Assembly: GCF_003260095.1 (NCBI RefSeq)
Contig: NZ_PTPX01000014.1
Span: 1 to 64,000 of the forward strand
From: Glaesserella australis
GTDB lineage: Bacteria > Pseudomonadota > Gammaproteobacteria > Enterobacterales > Pasteurellaceae
Length of the DNA: 64,000 nt
Direction of reading: 5' to 3'
Position 1 is the first letter of the stretch. The number at the start of each line of letters is the position of its first letter. The translations under genes were made by a program, and so were the position numbers. Below the pieces are notes generated by a model. The model had not been told where the DNA came from. It worked only from the letters and a program-made list of their open reading frames with translations, and made no database searches. Shown piece by piece: positions 1 through 8,422 of this stretch.

Positions 1-13
1 AAAAATAAACATT

Positions 14-78
14 AGCAACAATTTTGTCCACATGGCATAGTTTTTGACGGTTCAGCAACAATTTTGTCTACTATGCCA
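14..78. repeat. Paired direct repeat with nested inverted repeat
   Basis: The 15-mer AGCAACAATTTTGTC occurs at 14-28 and again at 54-68, a 40-bp period. TGGCATAG (33-40) is the reverse complement of CTATGCCA (71-78). No gene is visible in 1-168 apart from these repeats, an uptake signal at 95-103 and the ychF terminator. Regularly spaced repeats of this kind occur at ends of transposons and at regulator sites, but the sequence to the left is not in the window, so the nature of this one is open. Confidence 0.5.
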
Positions 79-94
79 AAATAAATCAAATCAT

Positions 95-103
95 ACCGCT
101 TGT
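95..103 (-). repeat. DNA uptake signal sequence (Apl-type USS)
   Basis: ACCGCTTGT here is the reverse complement of ACAAGCGGT, the uptake signal of the Actinobacillus/Mannheimia branch. Other exact copies I saw in the chromosomal part start at 3417, 3589, 6726, 8930, 11109, 12618, 16362, 16741, 18084, 21603, 24050, 27948, 27996, 29765, 31189, 33590, 35488 and 36726. In the prophage only 46572 and 51934 are exact. Confidence 0.85.
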
Positions 104-134
104 ATATGTGCTTTTTAAAAGATATATAAAAATT

Positions 135-161
135 AAGGGAGTTGTCTTACACAACTCCCTT
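135..161 (-). terminator. ychF terminator
   Basis: AAGGGAGTTGT (135-145) pairs perfectly with ACAACTCCCTT (151-161) around a 5-nt loop. Read on the minus strand it is followed by a T-rich run, as expected for a rho-independent terminator 8 bp after the ychF stop codon. Confidence 0.85.
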
Positions 162-168
162 TTACTCA

Positions 169-1260
169 TTACACATTAAAGCGGAAATGCATCACATCGC
201 CATCTTGAACGATATATTCTTTTCCTTCTAAACGCCATTTACCGGCTTCTTTCGCACCATTTTCACCTTTATATTGGACGAAATCATCGTAAGCAATGAC
301 TTCAGCACGGATAAAACCACGTTCAAAATCAGTATGGATCACGGCAGCAGCTTTCGGAGCGGTTGCACCAATAGACACTGTCCAAGCACGCACTTCTTTT
401 ACACCAGCAGTGAAATAGGTCTGTAAATTCAATAACTTATAACCTGCACGAATCACACGGTTTAAACCCGGCTCTTCAATGCCTAAATCTTGTAAAAACT
501 CAACTTTTTCATCATCGTCTAGTTCTGCGATTTCTGCTTCAATCGCCGCACAAACTGGAACTACCACCGCATTTTCTTTTGCCGCAATTTCACGTACTTG
601 ATCTAAATATGGGTTATTTTCAAAGCCATCTTCATTCACGTTTGCGATATACATTGTTGGTTTTAAGGTTAAGAAGTTGTAACCTTTGATAGCGTGTAGC
701 TCATCTTTGTCTAATTCAACGGAACGAATCATTCCGCCAGCTTCCAATGTCGGTAGAATTTTCTCCATAATGGAAAGCTCGAATTTAGCGTCTTTATCGC
801 CACCTTTAGCACGTTTTTGTAAACGTTGAATCGCACGCTCACAGCTGTCTAAGTCTGCTAAAGCAAGCTCAGTGTTAATCACTTCAATATCATCAAGCGG
901 GTTGATTTTGCCTGCAACGTGCACGATATCATCATTTTCAAAACAACGCACCACGTGACCAATCGCATCGGTTTCACGAATGTTGGCTAAGAATTTATTG
1001 CCTAAGCCTTCGCCTTTGCTCGCTCCTGCTACTAAGCCTGCGATGTCCACAAATTCCATCGTGGTTGGCAATACACGTTCTGGTTTTACAATTTCTGCTA
1101 ACGCATCTAAGCGTGGATCAGGCATTGGTACCACGCCTGTGTTTGGTTCGATAGTACAGAACGGATAGTTTGCCGCTTCGATACCTGCTTTCGTTAATGC
1201 ATTAAAAAGTGTTGATTTACCTACGTTTGGTAAGCCGACAATACCACATTTAAATCCCAT
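169..1260 (-). CDS. ychF: Ribosome-associated GTPase/ATPase YchF (OLA1 family)
   Basis: Obg-family P-loop nucleotidase that binds ribosomes and prefers ATP in characterised members. The protein is 363 aa, the same length as the E. coli homologue. The P-loop GxxxxGKS spans residues 9-16. The usual specificity motif NKxD is replaced by a NVNE-type sequence near residue 200, which fits the relaxed nucleotide choice of this family. A TGS domain forms the C-terminus. The open frame extends further upstream, but the start at 1260 (MGFKCG) is preferred because it matches family length and has AGGA upstream. The extension would run through the repeat at 1287-1376. ychF next to pth is a common bacterial pairing. 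Confidence 0.96.
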   Translation of the reverse strand: MGFKCGIVGLPNVGKSTLFNALTKAGIEAANYPFCTIEPNTGVVPMPDPRLDALAEIVKPERVLPTTMEFVDIAGLVAGASKGEGLGNKFLANIRETDAIGHVVRCFENDDIVHVAGKINPLDDIEVINTELALADLDSCERAIQRLQKRAKGGDKDAKFELSIMEKILPTLEAGGMIRSVELDKDELHAIKGYNFLTLKPTMYIANVNEDGFENNPYLDQVREIAAKENAVVVPVCAAIEAEIAELDDDEKVEFLQDLGIEEPGLNRVIRAGYKLLNLQTYFTAGVKEVRAWTVSIGATAPKAAAVIHTDFERGFIRAEVIAYDDFVQYKGENGAKEAGKWRLEGKEYIVQDGDVMHFRFNV

Positions 1261-1286
1261 AATTTTTCCTATAAATAAAATGTTAT

Positions 1287-1376
1287 GTAGGGACACACTG
1301 CGTGTGTCCACTTATCCATTTCTCCGTATTATTTTGAGAAACATATATTTTTCGGACACACGCAGTGTGTCCCTAC
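1287..1376. repeat. REPIN-like element (two inverted GTAG-hairpin repeats)
   Basis: GTAG (1287-1290) is followed by the near-palindrome GGACACACTGCGTGTGTCC (1291-1309). An inverted copy, ending in CTAC, occupies 1354-1376. Together they can form one long hairpin between pth and ychF. The same pair recurs at 14944-15018. A GTAG-type tetranucleotide 5' of a short hairpin is the hallmark of REP sequences mobilised by RAYT (REP-associated tyrosine) transposases; no RAYT gene is in this window. Confidence 0.75.
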
Positions 1377-1395
1377 TGTAATTGTGAATAGATAC

Positions 1396-1980
1396 TTATG
1401 CCTTAAACCCATTCAAGCGATTTGTCGCTTTCACAATGCCTTCTTTAAACAGCAATTCCACACAACGACTGGCTTCATCAACGGCTGCATCAATTAACGG
1501 CTGATCGGTTGGCGATGGTTTGCCGAGTACATAGCCTGCGACTAAATCTTTATGTCCGGGGTGTCCAATACCAATACGCACACGGTAGAAATTATTGCTA
1601 TTGCCAAGTGCTGCGATAATATCTTTTAAGCCGTTATGCCCACCGTGTCCACCGCCTTGCTTGATTTTTGCTACACCAGGAGGTAAATCCAATTCATCGT
1701 GAGCGACTAAAATTTCTTCGGGTTTGATACGGTAAAAATTCGCCAAAGATCCGACCGCTTTCCCACTTAAATTCATAAAGGTGGTTGGTACAAGTAAACG
1801 CACTTCGCCTTGTGCTGTGTTGATCTTGGCGACTTTACCAAAATACTTCGCTTCCTCTTTTAAGGAAACGTTAAACATTCGAGCAAGTTCATTAATCAAC
1901 CACTCGCCTGCATTGTGGCGGGTGTCTTCATATTTTGTGCCGGGGTTAGCCAGCCCAACGATCAATTTAATTTGCGACAT
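1396..1980 (-). CDS. pth: Peptidyl-tRNA hydrolase
   Basis: Cytosolic enzyme that hydrolyses the ester bond of peptidyl-tRNAs dropped from ribosomes, recycling tRNA. The 194-aa length is typical of the bacterial Pth family. Visible active-site residues are N12, catalytic H22 (in the TRHNAG motif), N70 in the FMN motif, D95 in HDELD, and N116 in the GGHNGLKDI segment. The start ATG (M-SQIKL) gives the standard N-terminus. It lies upstream of ychF on the same strand, separated by the REPIN-like element, so co-transcription is possible but would pass through that hairpin. Confidence 0.97.
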   Translation of the reverse strand: MSQIKLIVGLANPGTKYEDTRHNAGEWLINELARMFNVSLKEEAKYFGKVAKINTAQGEVRLLVPTTFMNLSGKAVGSLANFYRIKPEEILVAHDELDLPPGVAKIKQGGGHGGHNGLKDIIAALGNSNNFYRVRIGIGHPGHKDLVAGYVLGKPSPTDQPLIDAAVDEASRCVELLFKEGIVKATNRLNGFKA

Positions 1981-2017
1981 AGTTTCTGCTTAATAAATAA
2001 AAGGCGGTATTGTAGGC

Positions 2018-2054
2018 AAAAAGGGCTAATTTCACAAGGAATAAGCCCCTTTTT
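2018..2054 (-). terminator. rsmC terminator
   Basis: AAAAAGGGCT (2018-2027) pairs with AGCCCCTTTTT near 2044-2054 with one bulged C. It lies just after the rsmC stop codon and ends in a T-run on the minus strand, between rsmC and pth. Confidence 0.65.
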
Positions 2055-2068
2055 ATGAAAATATCCCG

Positions 2069-3058
2069 TTAAACTGTTGCAGAATAAACCTTAAACTTCG
2101 TCGATTTAGCTAACACTTGATGCTGACCAAAGGCTTTATCCAATAAATCAGGATAAGGCAAGAAAGCATTTGCTACAATACGTAGCTCACCGCCTTTATT
2201 GAGATGCTGTTTAGCCTGTAAAATCAATTCTTCTACCGCTCGGTAAGCTGTATCAACACCATCATGGAATGGCGGATTTGAGACGATCAAGTCAAAACGT
2301 CCATCAATGTGAGAAAAGACATCGCTTGCGACCACTTCGCCTTCAAGCTGATTTTCAGCAAGGGTGCGTTGGCTTGAGGCGATTGCCATAGCGTGAATAT
2401 CGGACATGGTCAGCTTGATTTTCGGGAATTGTTGTTTTAAAAACGCCCCAATTACCCCTGCGCCACAGCCTAGATCTAACACTTTGCCTTTTAGCCGATC
2501 TGCTTTATCAAAGGTTGAAAGCAACAATTTTGAGCCGTTATCTAACTCCGCCGAGCTAAATACTGCAGGTAAAGCGAATATATTTAGCTCGTGCAAGCGG
2601 TAAGATTTCCAAAATTTTTTGCAATCAAATTCAGGCACTTGCGCTAATTTAAAATGATATAAACCACAGCGACGAGCAGAATCAATTTTGGCAATCTCGC
2701 CAAAGGGTTCAAGCAAGGTTTCGACAGAACGAATACCAACACGGTTTTCACCAATAATCAATACTTCTTGCCCAACAGGCGCAGTAGCCAACCATTGTAG
2801 CAGTTGAAATTGACACTCTTGTTTATTCTTTGTCCAATAAAAAACGGCTAAATCCGCAGATTGATGGCATTCCAAGCCAAACTCGACATTGGAATAATGG
2901 CGAGCATAATCAAAATAACTACTAAATACTGAGATAGATTTTGCCGATGGCGCAATCAAATCCGCAAAGCGATCTCGCACATCGCCAAATAACAATACAT
3001 GCTTCTGTTCAAATTTTTCTAAGTGCCTTTCCAACACTTCACTTTCGAGTGATAACAT
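2069..3058 (-). CDS. rsmC: 16S rRNA (guanine1207-N2)-methyltransferase RsmC
   Basis: Methylates G1207 of 16S rRNA in the 30S subunit using S-adenosylmethionine. The 329-aa protein has the family's two-domain plan: a degenerate N-terminal methyltransferase-like half and an active C-terminal half. The C-terminal half carries the SAM-binding motif DLGCGAG (195-201) and the catalytic NPPF motif (261-264). The start at 3058 (MLSLESEV) matches the family. The longer open frame to 3316 would overlap the divergent holD gene and is rejected. About 80 bp separate its start from holD, enough for divergent promoters. Confidence 0.94.
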   Translation of the reverse strand: MLSLESEVLERHLEKFEQKHVLLFGDVRDRFADLIAPSAKSISVFSSYFDYARHYSNVEFGLECHQSADLAVFYWTKNKQECQFQLLQWLATAPVGQEVLIIGENRVGIRSVETLLEPFGEIAKIDSARRCGLYHFKLAQVPEFDCKKFWKSYRLHELNIFALPAVFSSAELDNGSKLLLSTFDKADRLKGKVLDLGCGAGVIGAFLKQQFPKIKLTMSDIHAMAIASSQRTLAENQLEGEVVASDVFSHIDGRFDLIVSNPPFHDGVDTAYRAVEELILQAKQHLNKGGELRIVANAFLPYPDLLDKAFGQHQVLAKSTKFKVYSATV

Positions 3059-3138
3059 AAATTTCCACGCTTTAATGCAAAATAATTTCTGCATTTTACC
3101 GATTTTTGTTACTATTCCCCAACTTTTTATGAGGAAAA

Positions 3139-3561
3139 ATGATGAATCGGCGAGATTTGCTTTTAGCGGAAATGAATATTCCCCAATGGATGCTGACCAA
3201 ACCGCAGGTGCTACAAGGCGATGCTCAAATTCGCTTAGATAGCGATGTAAAATTGGTGGTGATCTGCGAAGAAAACTATCAGCAGACAGGCTTATTTCAA
3301 GATATTCTGCGAGCATTGCAAGTAAATTACCAACAATATCAATGGCTTAGCTTTGAACAAGCAATGCGCCTGCAGTTTGAACATCAACCAATCTTTTGGT
3401 TAATTCAAGAAGAAGCACAAGCGGTACGATTTGCAAAAAAATTTACAAATCAGACCGCTTGGCATTGTTCTTCTTGGCAGTCACTCAGCAATTCAAAGCA
3501 AAAACGTCAATTTTGGCAACAGATGCAACCATTTTGTCAACATTTTGAGGATAATTCGTGA
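3139..3561 (+). CDS. holD: DNA polymerase III psi subunit
   Basis: Psi links the clamp loader to SSB through the chi subunit. The 140-aa protein has the N-terminal family signature (RRDLLLAEMNIPQW) that contacts the clamp loader, followed by a Rossmann-like domain with weak conservation. GAGGAAAA precedes tandem ATG codons (3139 and 3142), so either could be used. The stop TGA overlaps the GTG start of rimI, as in the E. coli holD-rimI pair. An uptake signal at 3417-3425 and a partial inverted copy near 3451 fall inside the coding region. Confidence 0.93.
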   Translation: MMNRRDLLLAEMNIPQWMLTKPQVLQGDAQIRLDSDVKLVVICEENYQQTGLFQDILRALQVNYQQYQWLSFEQAMRLQFEHQPIFWLIQEEAQAVRFAKKFTNQTAWHCSSWQSLSNSKQKRQFWQQMQPFCQHFEDNS

Positions 3562-3995
3562 TTTCCCCTATTTTAGAACCCGATTTCGACCGCTTGTTTG
3601 AGATTGAGCAGCAAGCCCATTTAGTGCCGTGGGCGAAAGGCACTTTATTAAATAGCCAAGGCGAACGTTATTTAAATTTGAAATTATCCGTTGAAAATCA
3701 AATTGTTGCCTTTGCGATTTGTCAGTTTGTATTAGATGAAGCAACGCTGTTTAATATCGCCGTTGATCCTGCTTATCAAGGTAAAGGCTATGGCAAACAG
3801 CTATTACAAGCGTTAGTTGAACAGCTAAAACAAAAACAAATCACGACATTATGGCTTGAAGTGCGGGTATCAAATACGAAAGCACTGCAACTTTATTCCG
3901 CCCTTGGCTTTAACGAAGTCACCATTCGCAAAAACTATTACCCAACGCAAGACGGTGGGCGAGAAGATGCGGTGGTAATGGCATTATATTTATAG
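3558..3995 (+). CDS. rimI: Ribosomal protein bS18 alanine N-acetyltransferase
   Basis: GNAT-family enzyme that acetylates the N-terminal alanine of ribosomal protein S18 using acetyl-CoA. It is 145 aa, close to the usual 148. The acetyl-CoA binding loop QGKGYGK is at 74-80, and the C-terminal segment (LYSALGFNEVTIRKNYY) carries the conserved tyrosines. The start is GTG at 3558, overlapping the holD stop by three bases, so translation is probably coupled. An exact uptake signal lies at 3589-3597 in the N-terminal coding part. Confidence 0.93.
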   Translation: MISPILEPDFDRLFEIEQQAHLVPWAKGTLLNSQGERYLNLKLSVENQIVAFAICQFVLDEATLFNIAVDPAYQGKGYGKQLLQALVEQLKQKQITTLWLEVRVSNTKALQLYSALGFNEVTIRKNYYPTQDGGREDAVVMALYL

Positions 3996-4034
3996 TGAAA
4001 ACACGAATACCGATTTATATCAACAGAGAATAAT

Positions 4035-5360
4035 ATGAACGAATTAACTACTTTTGAAGAACTTGATTTAAGCCCCGAGCTGTTACAGGCCTTGGAAAAG
4101 AAAGGCTACAAACGCCCGACAGCGATTCAACAAGAAGTCATTCCTCCTGCGTTAGAAGGGCGAGATGTGTTAGGCTCCGCCCCAACAGGAACAGGTAAGA
4201 CAGCGGCATTTTTGTTGCCTGCGTTGCAACATTTGCTTGATCATCCACGCCGTAAACCTGGTCCGCCACGTATTTTGGTTCTAACCCCAACCCGTGAGCT
4301 TGCGATGCAAGTGGCTGAGCAAGCAGAAGAACTGGCTCAATTTACCAACTTGAAAATTGCTACAATCACAGGCGGTGTGGCGTATCAAAATCACGGGGAA
4401 GTGTTTAACACCAACCAAGATCTTGTGGTGGCGACTCCAGGACGTTTACAACAATATATCAACGAAGAGAATTTCGATTGTCGCTCTGTTGAAGTGCTGA
4501 TTTTTGATGAAGCGGATCGTATGTTGCAAATGGGCTTTGGGCAAGATGCCGAAAAGATTGCGGCAGAAACCCGTTGGCGTAAATATACTTGGCTCTTTTC
4601 AGCGACTCTTGAAGGCGAATTGTTAGTGGATTTTGCTCAGCGGATTTTAAATGACCCTGTGCAGATCGATGCAGAACCAAGCCGCCGAGAGCGGAAGAAA
4701 ATTCAGCAATGGTATTATCACGCCGACAGCCTTGAGCATAAAACTAAATTGTTGGCTCGTTTAATCAGCGAATTTGAGATTGAGCGAAGCATTGTGTTTG
4801 TCCGTCGCCGAGAAGCGGTACGTGAGTTGAGCGAAACCTTGCGTAAACGTGGTATTCGCTCAACCTACCTTGAAGGTGAAATGGCACAAACACAACGCAA
4901 TCAAGCCATTGCTCGTTTAAAAGATGGCGTGGTGAATGTATTAGTCGCAACGGACGTGGCGGCACGGGGGATTGATATTGATGATGTCGATTTTGTGATT
5001 AACTTTGACTTGCCATACAGTGCCGATACCTATTTACACCGTATCGGGCGTACTGCTCGGGCTGGTAAAAAAGGCTCGGCAGTGTCGTTAGTGGAAGCTC
5101 ACGACTACAAATTGCTCGGCAAAATCAAACGCTATACGGAAGAGCCGTTAAAGCCTCGAATTGTCGAAGGCTTAGAACCTCGCACCAAAGCCCCGAAAGA
5201 TGGAGAAGTGAATACGGTGTCGAAAAAAGAAAAAGCGCGTATTCGTAAGAAGAAGGAAGAGAAAAAAGAGAGCTTGAAGAAGAAGGTCAAGGTTCGCCAT
5301 AAAGATACGAAAAATATCGGGAAAAGACGTAAGCCTACTTCGGAAAAGGCAGAAAGTTAG
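4035..5360 (+). CDS. srmB: DEAD-box RNA helicase SrmB (50S assembly)
   Basis: ATP-dependent RNA helicase acting early in large-subunit ribosome assembly. Visible motifs are the Q-motif region (about 7-32), Walker A APTGTGKT (49-56), DEAD (158-161), SAT (189-191) and the HRIGRTAR motif near 335. The C-terminal tail (about 385-441) is rich in Lys, Arg and Glu and ends in a KNIGKRRKP-type segment also found in enterobacterial SrmB, which separates it from other DEAD-box paralogues. At 441 aa it is close to E. coli SrmB (444). It is transcribed after rimI with a 39-bp gap. Confidence 0.95.
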   Translation: MNELTTFEELDLSPELLQALEKKGYKRPTAIQQEVIPPALEGRDVLGSAPTGTGKTAAFLLPALQHLLDHPRRKPGPPRILVLTPTRELAMQVAEQAEELAQFTNLKIATITGGVAYQNHGEVFNTNQDLVVATPGRLQQYINEENFDCRSVEVLIFDEADRMLQMGFGQDAEKIAAETRWRKYTWLFSATLEGELLVDFAQRILNDPVQIDAEPSRRERKKIQQWYYHADSLEHKTKLLARLISEFEIERSIVFVRRREAVRELSETLRKRGIRSTYLEGEMAQTQRNQAIARLKDGVVNVLVATDVAARGIDIDDVDFVINFDLPYSADTYLHRIGRTARAGKKGSAVSLVEAHDYKLLGKIKRYTEEPLKPRIVEGLEPRTKAPKDGEVNTVSKKEKARIRKKKEEKKESLKKKVKVRHKDTKNIGKRRKPTSEKAES

Positions 5361-5407
5361 AAGTCGTTAAAGTATCTATATCCTTATAACAAAAGACTTT
5401 ATATCAA

Positions 5408-5433
5408 AAAATGGCTACTTAGGTAGCCATTTT
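5408..5433. terminator. Bidirectional terminator, srmB / recQ
   Basis: AAAATGGCTAC (5408-5418) and GTAGCCATTTT (5423-5433) form a perfect 11-bp stem with a TTAG loop between convergent genes. A/T runs flank both sides. The recQ stop codon overlaps the stem's right edge. Confidence 0.85.
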
Positions 5434-7246
5434 ATATTCGAGTAGCAGCATGAGCTTGAATTAAACTTAAAAAGGCTTCACCAAATCTTTCCAGTTTTCT
5501 CTCCCCAACGCCATTAATTGATAGCATTTCATCTTCTGTAGTAGGCATAAATTCTGCCATTTCTTGTAATGTTGCATCATTAAATACCACATAAGGCGGA
5601 ATATTTTCTTTATCAGCAATCTGTTTACGTAAAAAACGCAAGCGAGCAAAGAGATCTTTATCATAACGCTTACTTGTTTGTTGCTTATGTACATAAGCTG
5701 TCGCAGAAAAGCTTAAGCGTGGATTAGCCAGGTTGAGCGGTTTTTCGCCACGTAAGATTGGGCGAGCCTCTTCAGTTAGTTGTAAAGCAGAGTGGTTTAC
5801 AATGTTTTGGCGAATAAAGCCTAAATGAATTAACTGACGAGTAACACTGATCCAATATTCTTGAGACTTCTCTTTACCAATCCCATAAACAGAAAGTGTA
5901 TCATGTTGATATTCTCGGATTTTTTGCTGGTTTAAACCACGAAGTACAGCAATGATATGATGTAATCCAAAGCGTTGCCCTGTACGATAAATGACAGACA
6001 TTACTTTTTGAGCATCAATTAAACCATCATATTTTTTCGGTGGGTCAAGGCAAATATCACAGTTTTGGCACGCCGTTTGTCTTGTTTCGCCAAAATAGTT
6101 AAGTAGTACTAAACGGCGACAAGTTTGAGCTTCTGCAAAAGCGCCTATTGCCTGTAATTTATGCTGCTCAATTTGTCTCTGTTCAGTTTCAGGTTTTTCT
6201 AATAATACTTTATGTAACCAACCATAATCGGCAGGATCGTAAAATAAAACGGCTTCAGCGGGTAAATCATCTCGTCCTGCACGCCCTGTTTCTTGATAGT
6301 AGGATTCAATACTTCTTGGAAGATCAAAATGTACGACAAAGCGGACATTTGATTTGTTGATCCCCATTCCGAAAGCAACAGTGGCGACCACAATTTGAAT
6401 GTTGTCGCATTGAAACGCATTTTGTACAGTTTCACGTTGTTGGACGGTCATACCCGCATGGTAACCCATTACAGAAAATCGACGAGCAGAGAGTTTTTCC
6501 GTCAGTTCTTCTACCTTTTTTCGGCTGTTGCAATAAACAATGCCACTTTTACCCTGTTGGCTACTGATAAATTTAATCAGTTGATCGACAGGTTTAAACT
6601 TCTCTTGTACGGTATAACGAATGTTAGGGCGATCAAAACTCCCTAAGTAAGTATGGGGATTATCCAACTTGAGATGATGAATAATATCAAAACGGGTTGT
6701 AGGATCTGCCGTAGCAGTTAGTGCTACAAGCGGTATGTTTGGGAAAGTTTTTCGCAAACCACCCAGTAAAGTATATTCTGGGCGAAAATCATGTCCCCAT
6801 TGAGATACACAATGAGCTTCATCAACTGCAATTAAGCTAATTTTACATAAGGAAATAAACTGAAAGAAATTTGATGTCATCACCTTTTCAGGTGAAAGAT
6901 AAAGTAATTTAAGCTGTCCAGAGATTGCTTTTTGTTCAACAGATTGTTGCTCTTCAAAGGTTTGCGTAGAGTTAATATAACCTGCTTCAACACCATTCGC
7001 TAAAAGTTGATCAACCTGATCTTTCATTAACGAAATTAATGGAGAAATAACGAGTGTAAGACCTTCCAAACAAAGAGCAGGAACTTGATAACAAAGGGAT
7101 TTACCTCCCCCCGTTGTCATAATTACCAAACAATCTTTGCCCGACAAGATCGCGTCAATAACTTCGGATTGACCTTGTCGGAAAGATTGGTAGCCAAAGA
7201 TGTTGTGTAATACTTCATTGGCTTTGGTAATGAGAGAGACTGACAT
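5432..7246 (-). CDS. recQ: ATP-dependent DNA helicase RecQ
   Basis: 3'-5' helicase of the RecF recombination pathway. The 604-aa protein has all bacterial RecQ parts. The helicase core carries Walker A TTGGGKS (44-50) and DEAH (142-145). An aromatic-rich loop follows (VSQWGHDFRPEY). The RecQ-C-terminal zinc site has four cysteines around residues 380-405. A winged helix and a C-terminal HRDC domain (about 525-604) complete it. The start overlaps the cyaY stop by one base (TAATG on the minus strand), implying translational coupling. Confidence 0.97.
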   Translation of the reverse strand: MSVSLITKANEVLHNIFGYQSFRQGQSEVIDAILSGKDCLVIMTTGGGKSLCYQVPALCLEGLTLVISPLISLMKDQVDQLLANGVEAGYINSTQTFEEQQSVEQKAISGQLKLLYLSPEKVMTSNFFQFISLCKISLIAVDEAHCVSQWGHDFRPEYTLLGGLRKTFPNIPLVALTATADPTTRFDIIHHLKLDNPHTYLGSFDRPNIRYTVQEKFKPVDQLIKFISSQQGKSGIVYCNSRKKVEELTEKLSARRFSVMGYHAGMTVQQRETVQNAFQCDNIQIVVATVAFGMGINKSNVRFVVHFDLPRSIESYYQETGRAGRDDLPAEAVLFYDPADYGWLHKVLLEKPETEQRQIEQHKLQAIGAFAEAQTCRRLVLLNYFGETRQTACQNCDICLDPPKKYDGLIDAQKVMSVIYRTGQRFGLHHIIAVLRGLNQQKIREYQHDTLSVYGIGKEKSQEYWISVTRQLIHLGFIRQNIVNHSALQLTEEARPILRGEKPLNLANPRLSFSATAYVHKQQTSKRYDKDLFARLRFLRKQIADKENIPPYVVFNDATLQEMAEFMPTTEDEMLSINGVGERKLERFGEAFLSLIQAHAATRI

Positions 7247-7554
7247 TAGTTAAAAGAGACAGTTTCACCGTGACGAGCCACAGCCTCTTCTAAATGTGTC
7301 CAGAAAGAACGACCTTCCGCACTGACCCAATCATCATTTCGATAGGCAAAGTGGTAGCCACCAAGTTTACTTGCAAGCCAAAGTTCAAGCATCGCTTCTT
7401 GCTTATTAATGACAATTTGTGAATCATCATCAAAGGTGATCGTAAATACGGCACCTTGGGTTTCACAATCCACATCACATCCTTGCTCTTCTAATTGCTC
7501 TTCAATACGTTCCCATACTTGTTCAATAGCTTGGTGAAATTCAGCTAAATTCAT
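7246..7554 (-). CDS. cyaY: Iron donor / Fe-S cluster assembly regulator CyaY (frataxin)
   Basis: Bacterial frataxin that binds iron and modulates IscS-dependent Fe-S cluster synthesis. It is 102 aa. The acidic helix 1 (with EEQLEEQGCDVD) supplies the usual iron-binding carboxylates, and the central beta-sheet motif with LWLASKLGGYHF is the family signature. It heads a two-gene operon with recQ, overlapping by one base. Confidence 0.95.
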   Translation of the reverse strand: MNLAEFHQAIEQVWERIEEQLEEQGCDVDCETQGAVFTITFDDDSQIVINKQEAMLELWLASKLGGYHFAYRNDDWVSAEGRSFWTHLEEAVARHGETVSFN

Positions 7555-7642
7555 AATAATCTCTTATTCAAATTAAAAGGTGAAGGCGTTATTTTGGATT
7601 CTTCTGAATGTTTTTTCAATCGAAATTTATTTTTGAAAGTGT

Positions 7643-8272
7643 TTACATCCAAGCGTTACTGCGGATCACTCCTACAGCAATTCCTTCTATTTCAATATAA
7701 GATTGGCTAGGATCGACGACAATCGCTTCTAATTCATCATTTTCAGGGTGAAGATAGATTAAATTGCCTTTTTTCTCTAAACGCTTAACGGTTACTTCGT
7801 CATCAACTCGAGCAACAACGACTTGTCCATTACGCACCGATTTTGTTTTATGCACAGCAAGTAAATCACCATCTAAGATGCCAATTTTTTCCATTGAGTT
7901 TCCATTAACTTTGAGTAAATAGTCTGCTGACGGTGTAAACATCGCTCCATTAACAGGATAATGTCTTTCAATATGTTCAATGGCTTCAATTGGTGTACCA
8001 GCAGCGACTTTGCCTATTAATGGTAATCCTTCTGCATCATTTGCTGCTTCATCTTCAACTAAGATACGAATACCACGAGAAGTGCCTGAAAGCATTTCAA
8101 TATAGCCTTTACGAGCAAGGGCTTTTAAATGCTCTTCAGCAGCATTAGGCGATTTAAACCCAATATCTCGAGCAATTTCAACACGAGTTGGTGGCATACC
8201 TGTTGTTTCAATATAATTTTTAACGAAATCTAAGATTTCCTGCTGGCGAGCAGTTAAATGTTGTCTTTTCAT
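7643..8272 (-). CDS. lexA: SOS repressor LexA
   Basis: Represses SOS genes and self-cleaves when RecA is activated. The 209-aa protein has an N-terminal winged helix-turn-helix (1-70), a cleavage site between A91 and G92 in the VAAGTP motif, and the Ser/Lys catalytic pair S126 and K163. The start at 8272 (MKRQHL) is chosen over an upstream in-frame ATG because it matches LexA N-termini and keeps the operator at 8283-8298 outside the coding region. It is divergent from plsB, as in enterobacteria. Confidence 0.97.
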   Translation of the reverse strand: MKRQHLTARQQEILDFVKNYIETTGMPPTRVEIARDIGFKSPNAAEEHLKALARKGYIEMLSGTSRGIRILVEDEAANDAEGLPLIGKVAAGTPIEAIEHIERHYPVNGAMFTPSADYLLKVNGNSMEKIGILDGDLLAVHKTKSVRNGQVVVARVDDEVTVKRLEKKGNLIYLHPENDELEAIVVDPSQSYIEIEGIAVGVIRSNAWM

Positions 8273-8282
8273 AATTTCCCCA

Positions 8283-8298
8283 CTGTCTTTATATACAG
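8283..8298. promoter_or_regulatory. LexA (SOS) box at lexA
   Basis: CTGTCTTTATATACAG fits the LexA consensus CTGT-N8-ACAG exactly, 11 bp before the lexA start. A weaker second box, with one good ACAG half, lies at 8305-8320. Two operators before lexA are typical of autoregulation. Confidence 0.85.
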
Positions 8299-8422
8299 AA
8301 ATTATTGACATTATATACAGTGAAATTTCATTTGCAACAAAATAATTTCAGATTTTTCTAAGAAATTTATGATAAACTGAGCATCGTTTTAATCCGATCA
8401 TAATTATTAAAAGGATATAAAA

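Noticed and set aside
1261-1311. Upstream start for ychF at 1311
   Set aside because: The extension would be encoded by the REPIN-like repeat; family length is met exactly from 1260.
1287-1376. Simple terminator between pth and ychF
   Set aside because: The same arms with different spacers recur at 14944-15018, which indicates a mobile repeat family and not a gene-specific terminator.
3059-3316. N-terminal extension of the rsmC frame to 3316
   Set aside because: It overlaps the divergent holD gene, which has a good ribosome-binding site and family match; RsmC homologues begin at the MLSLESEV start (3058).
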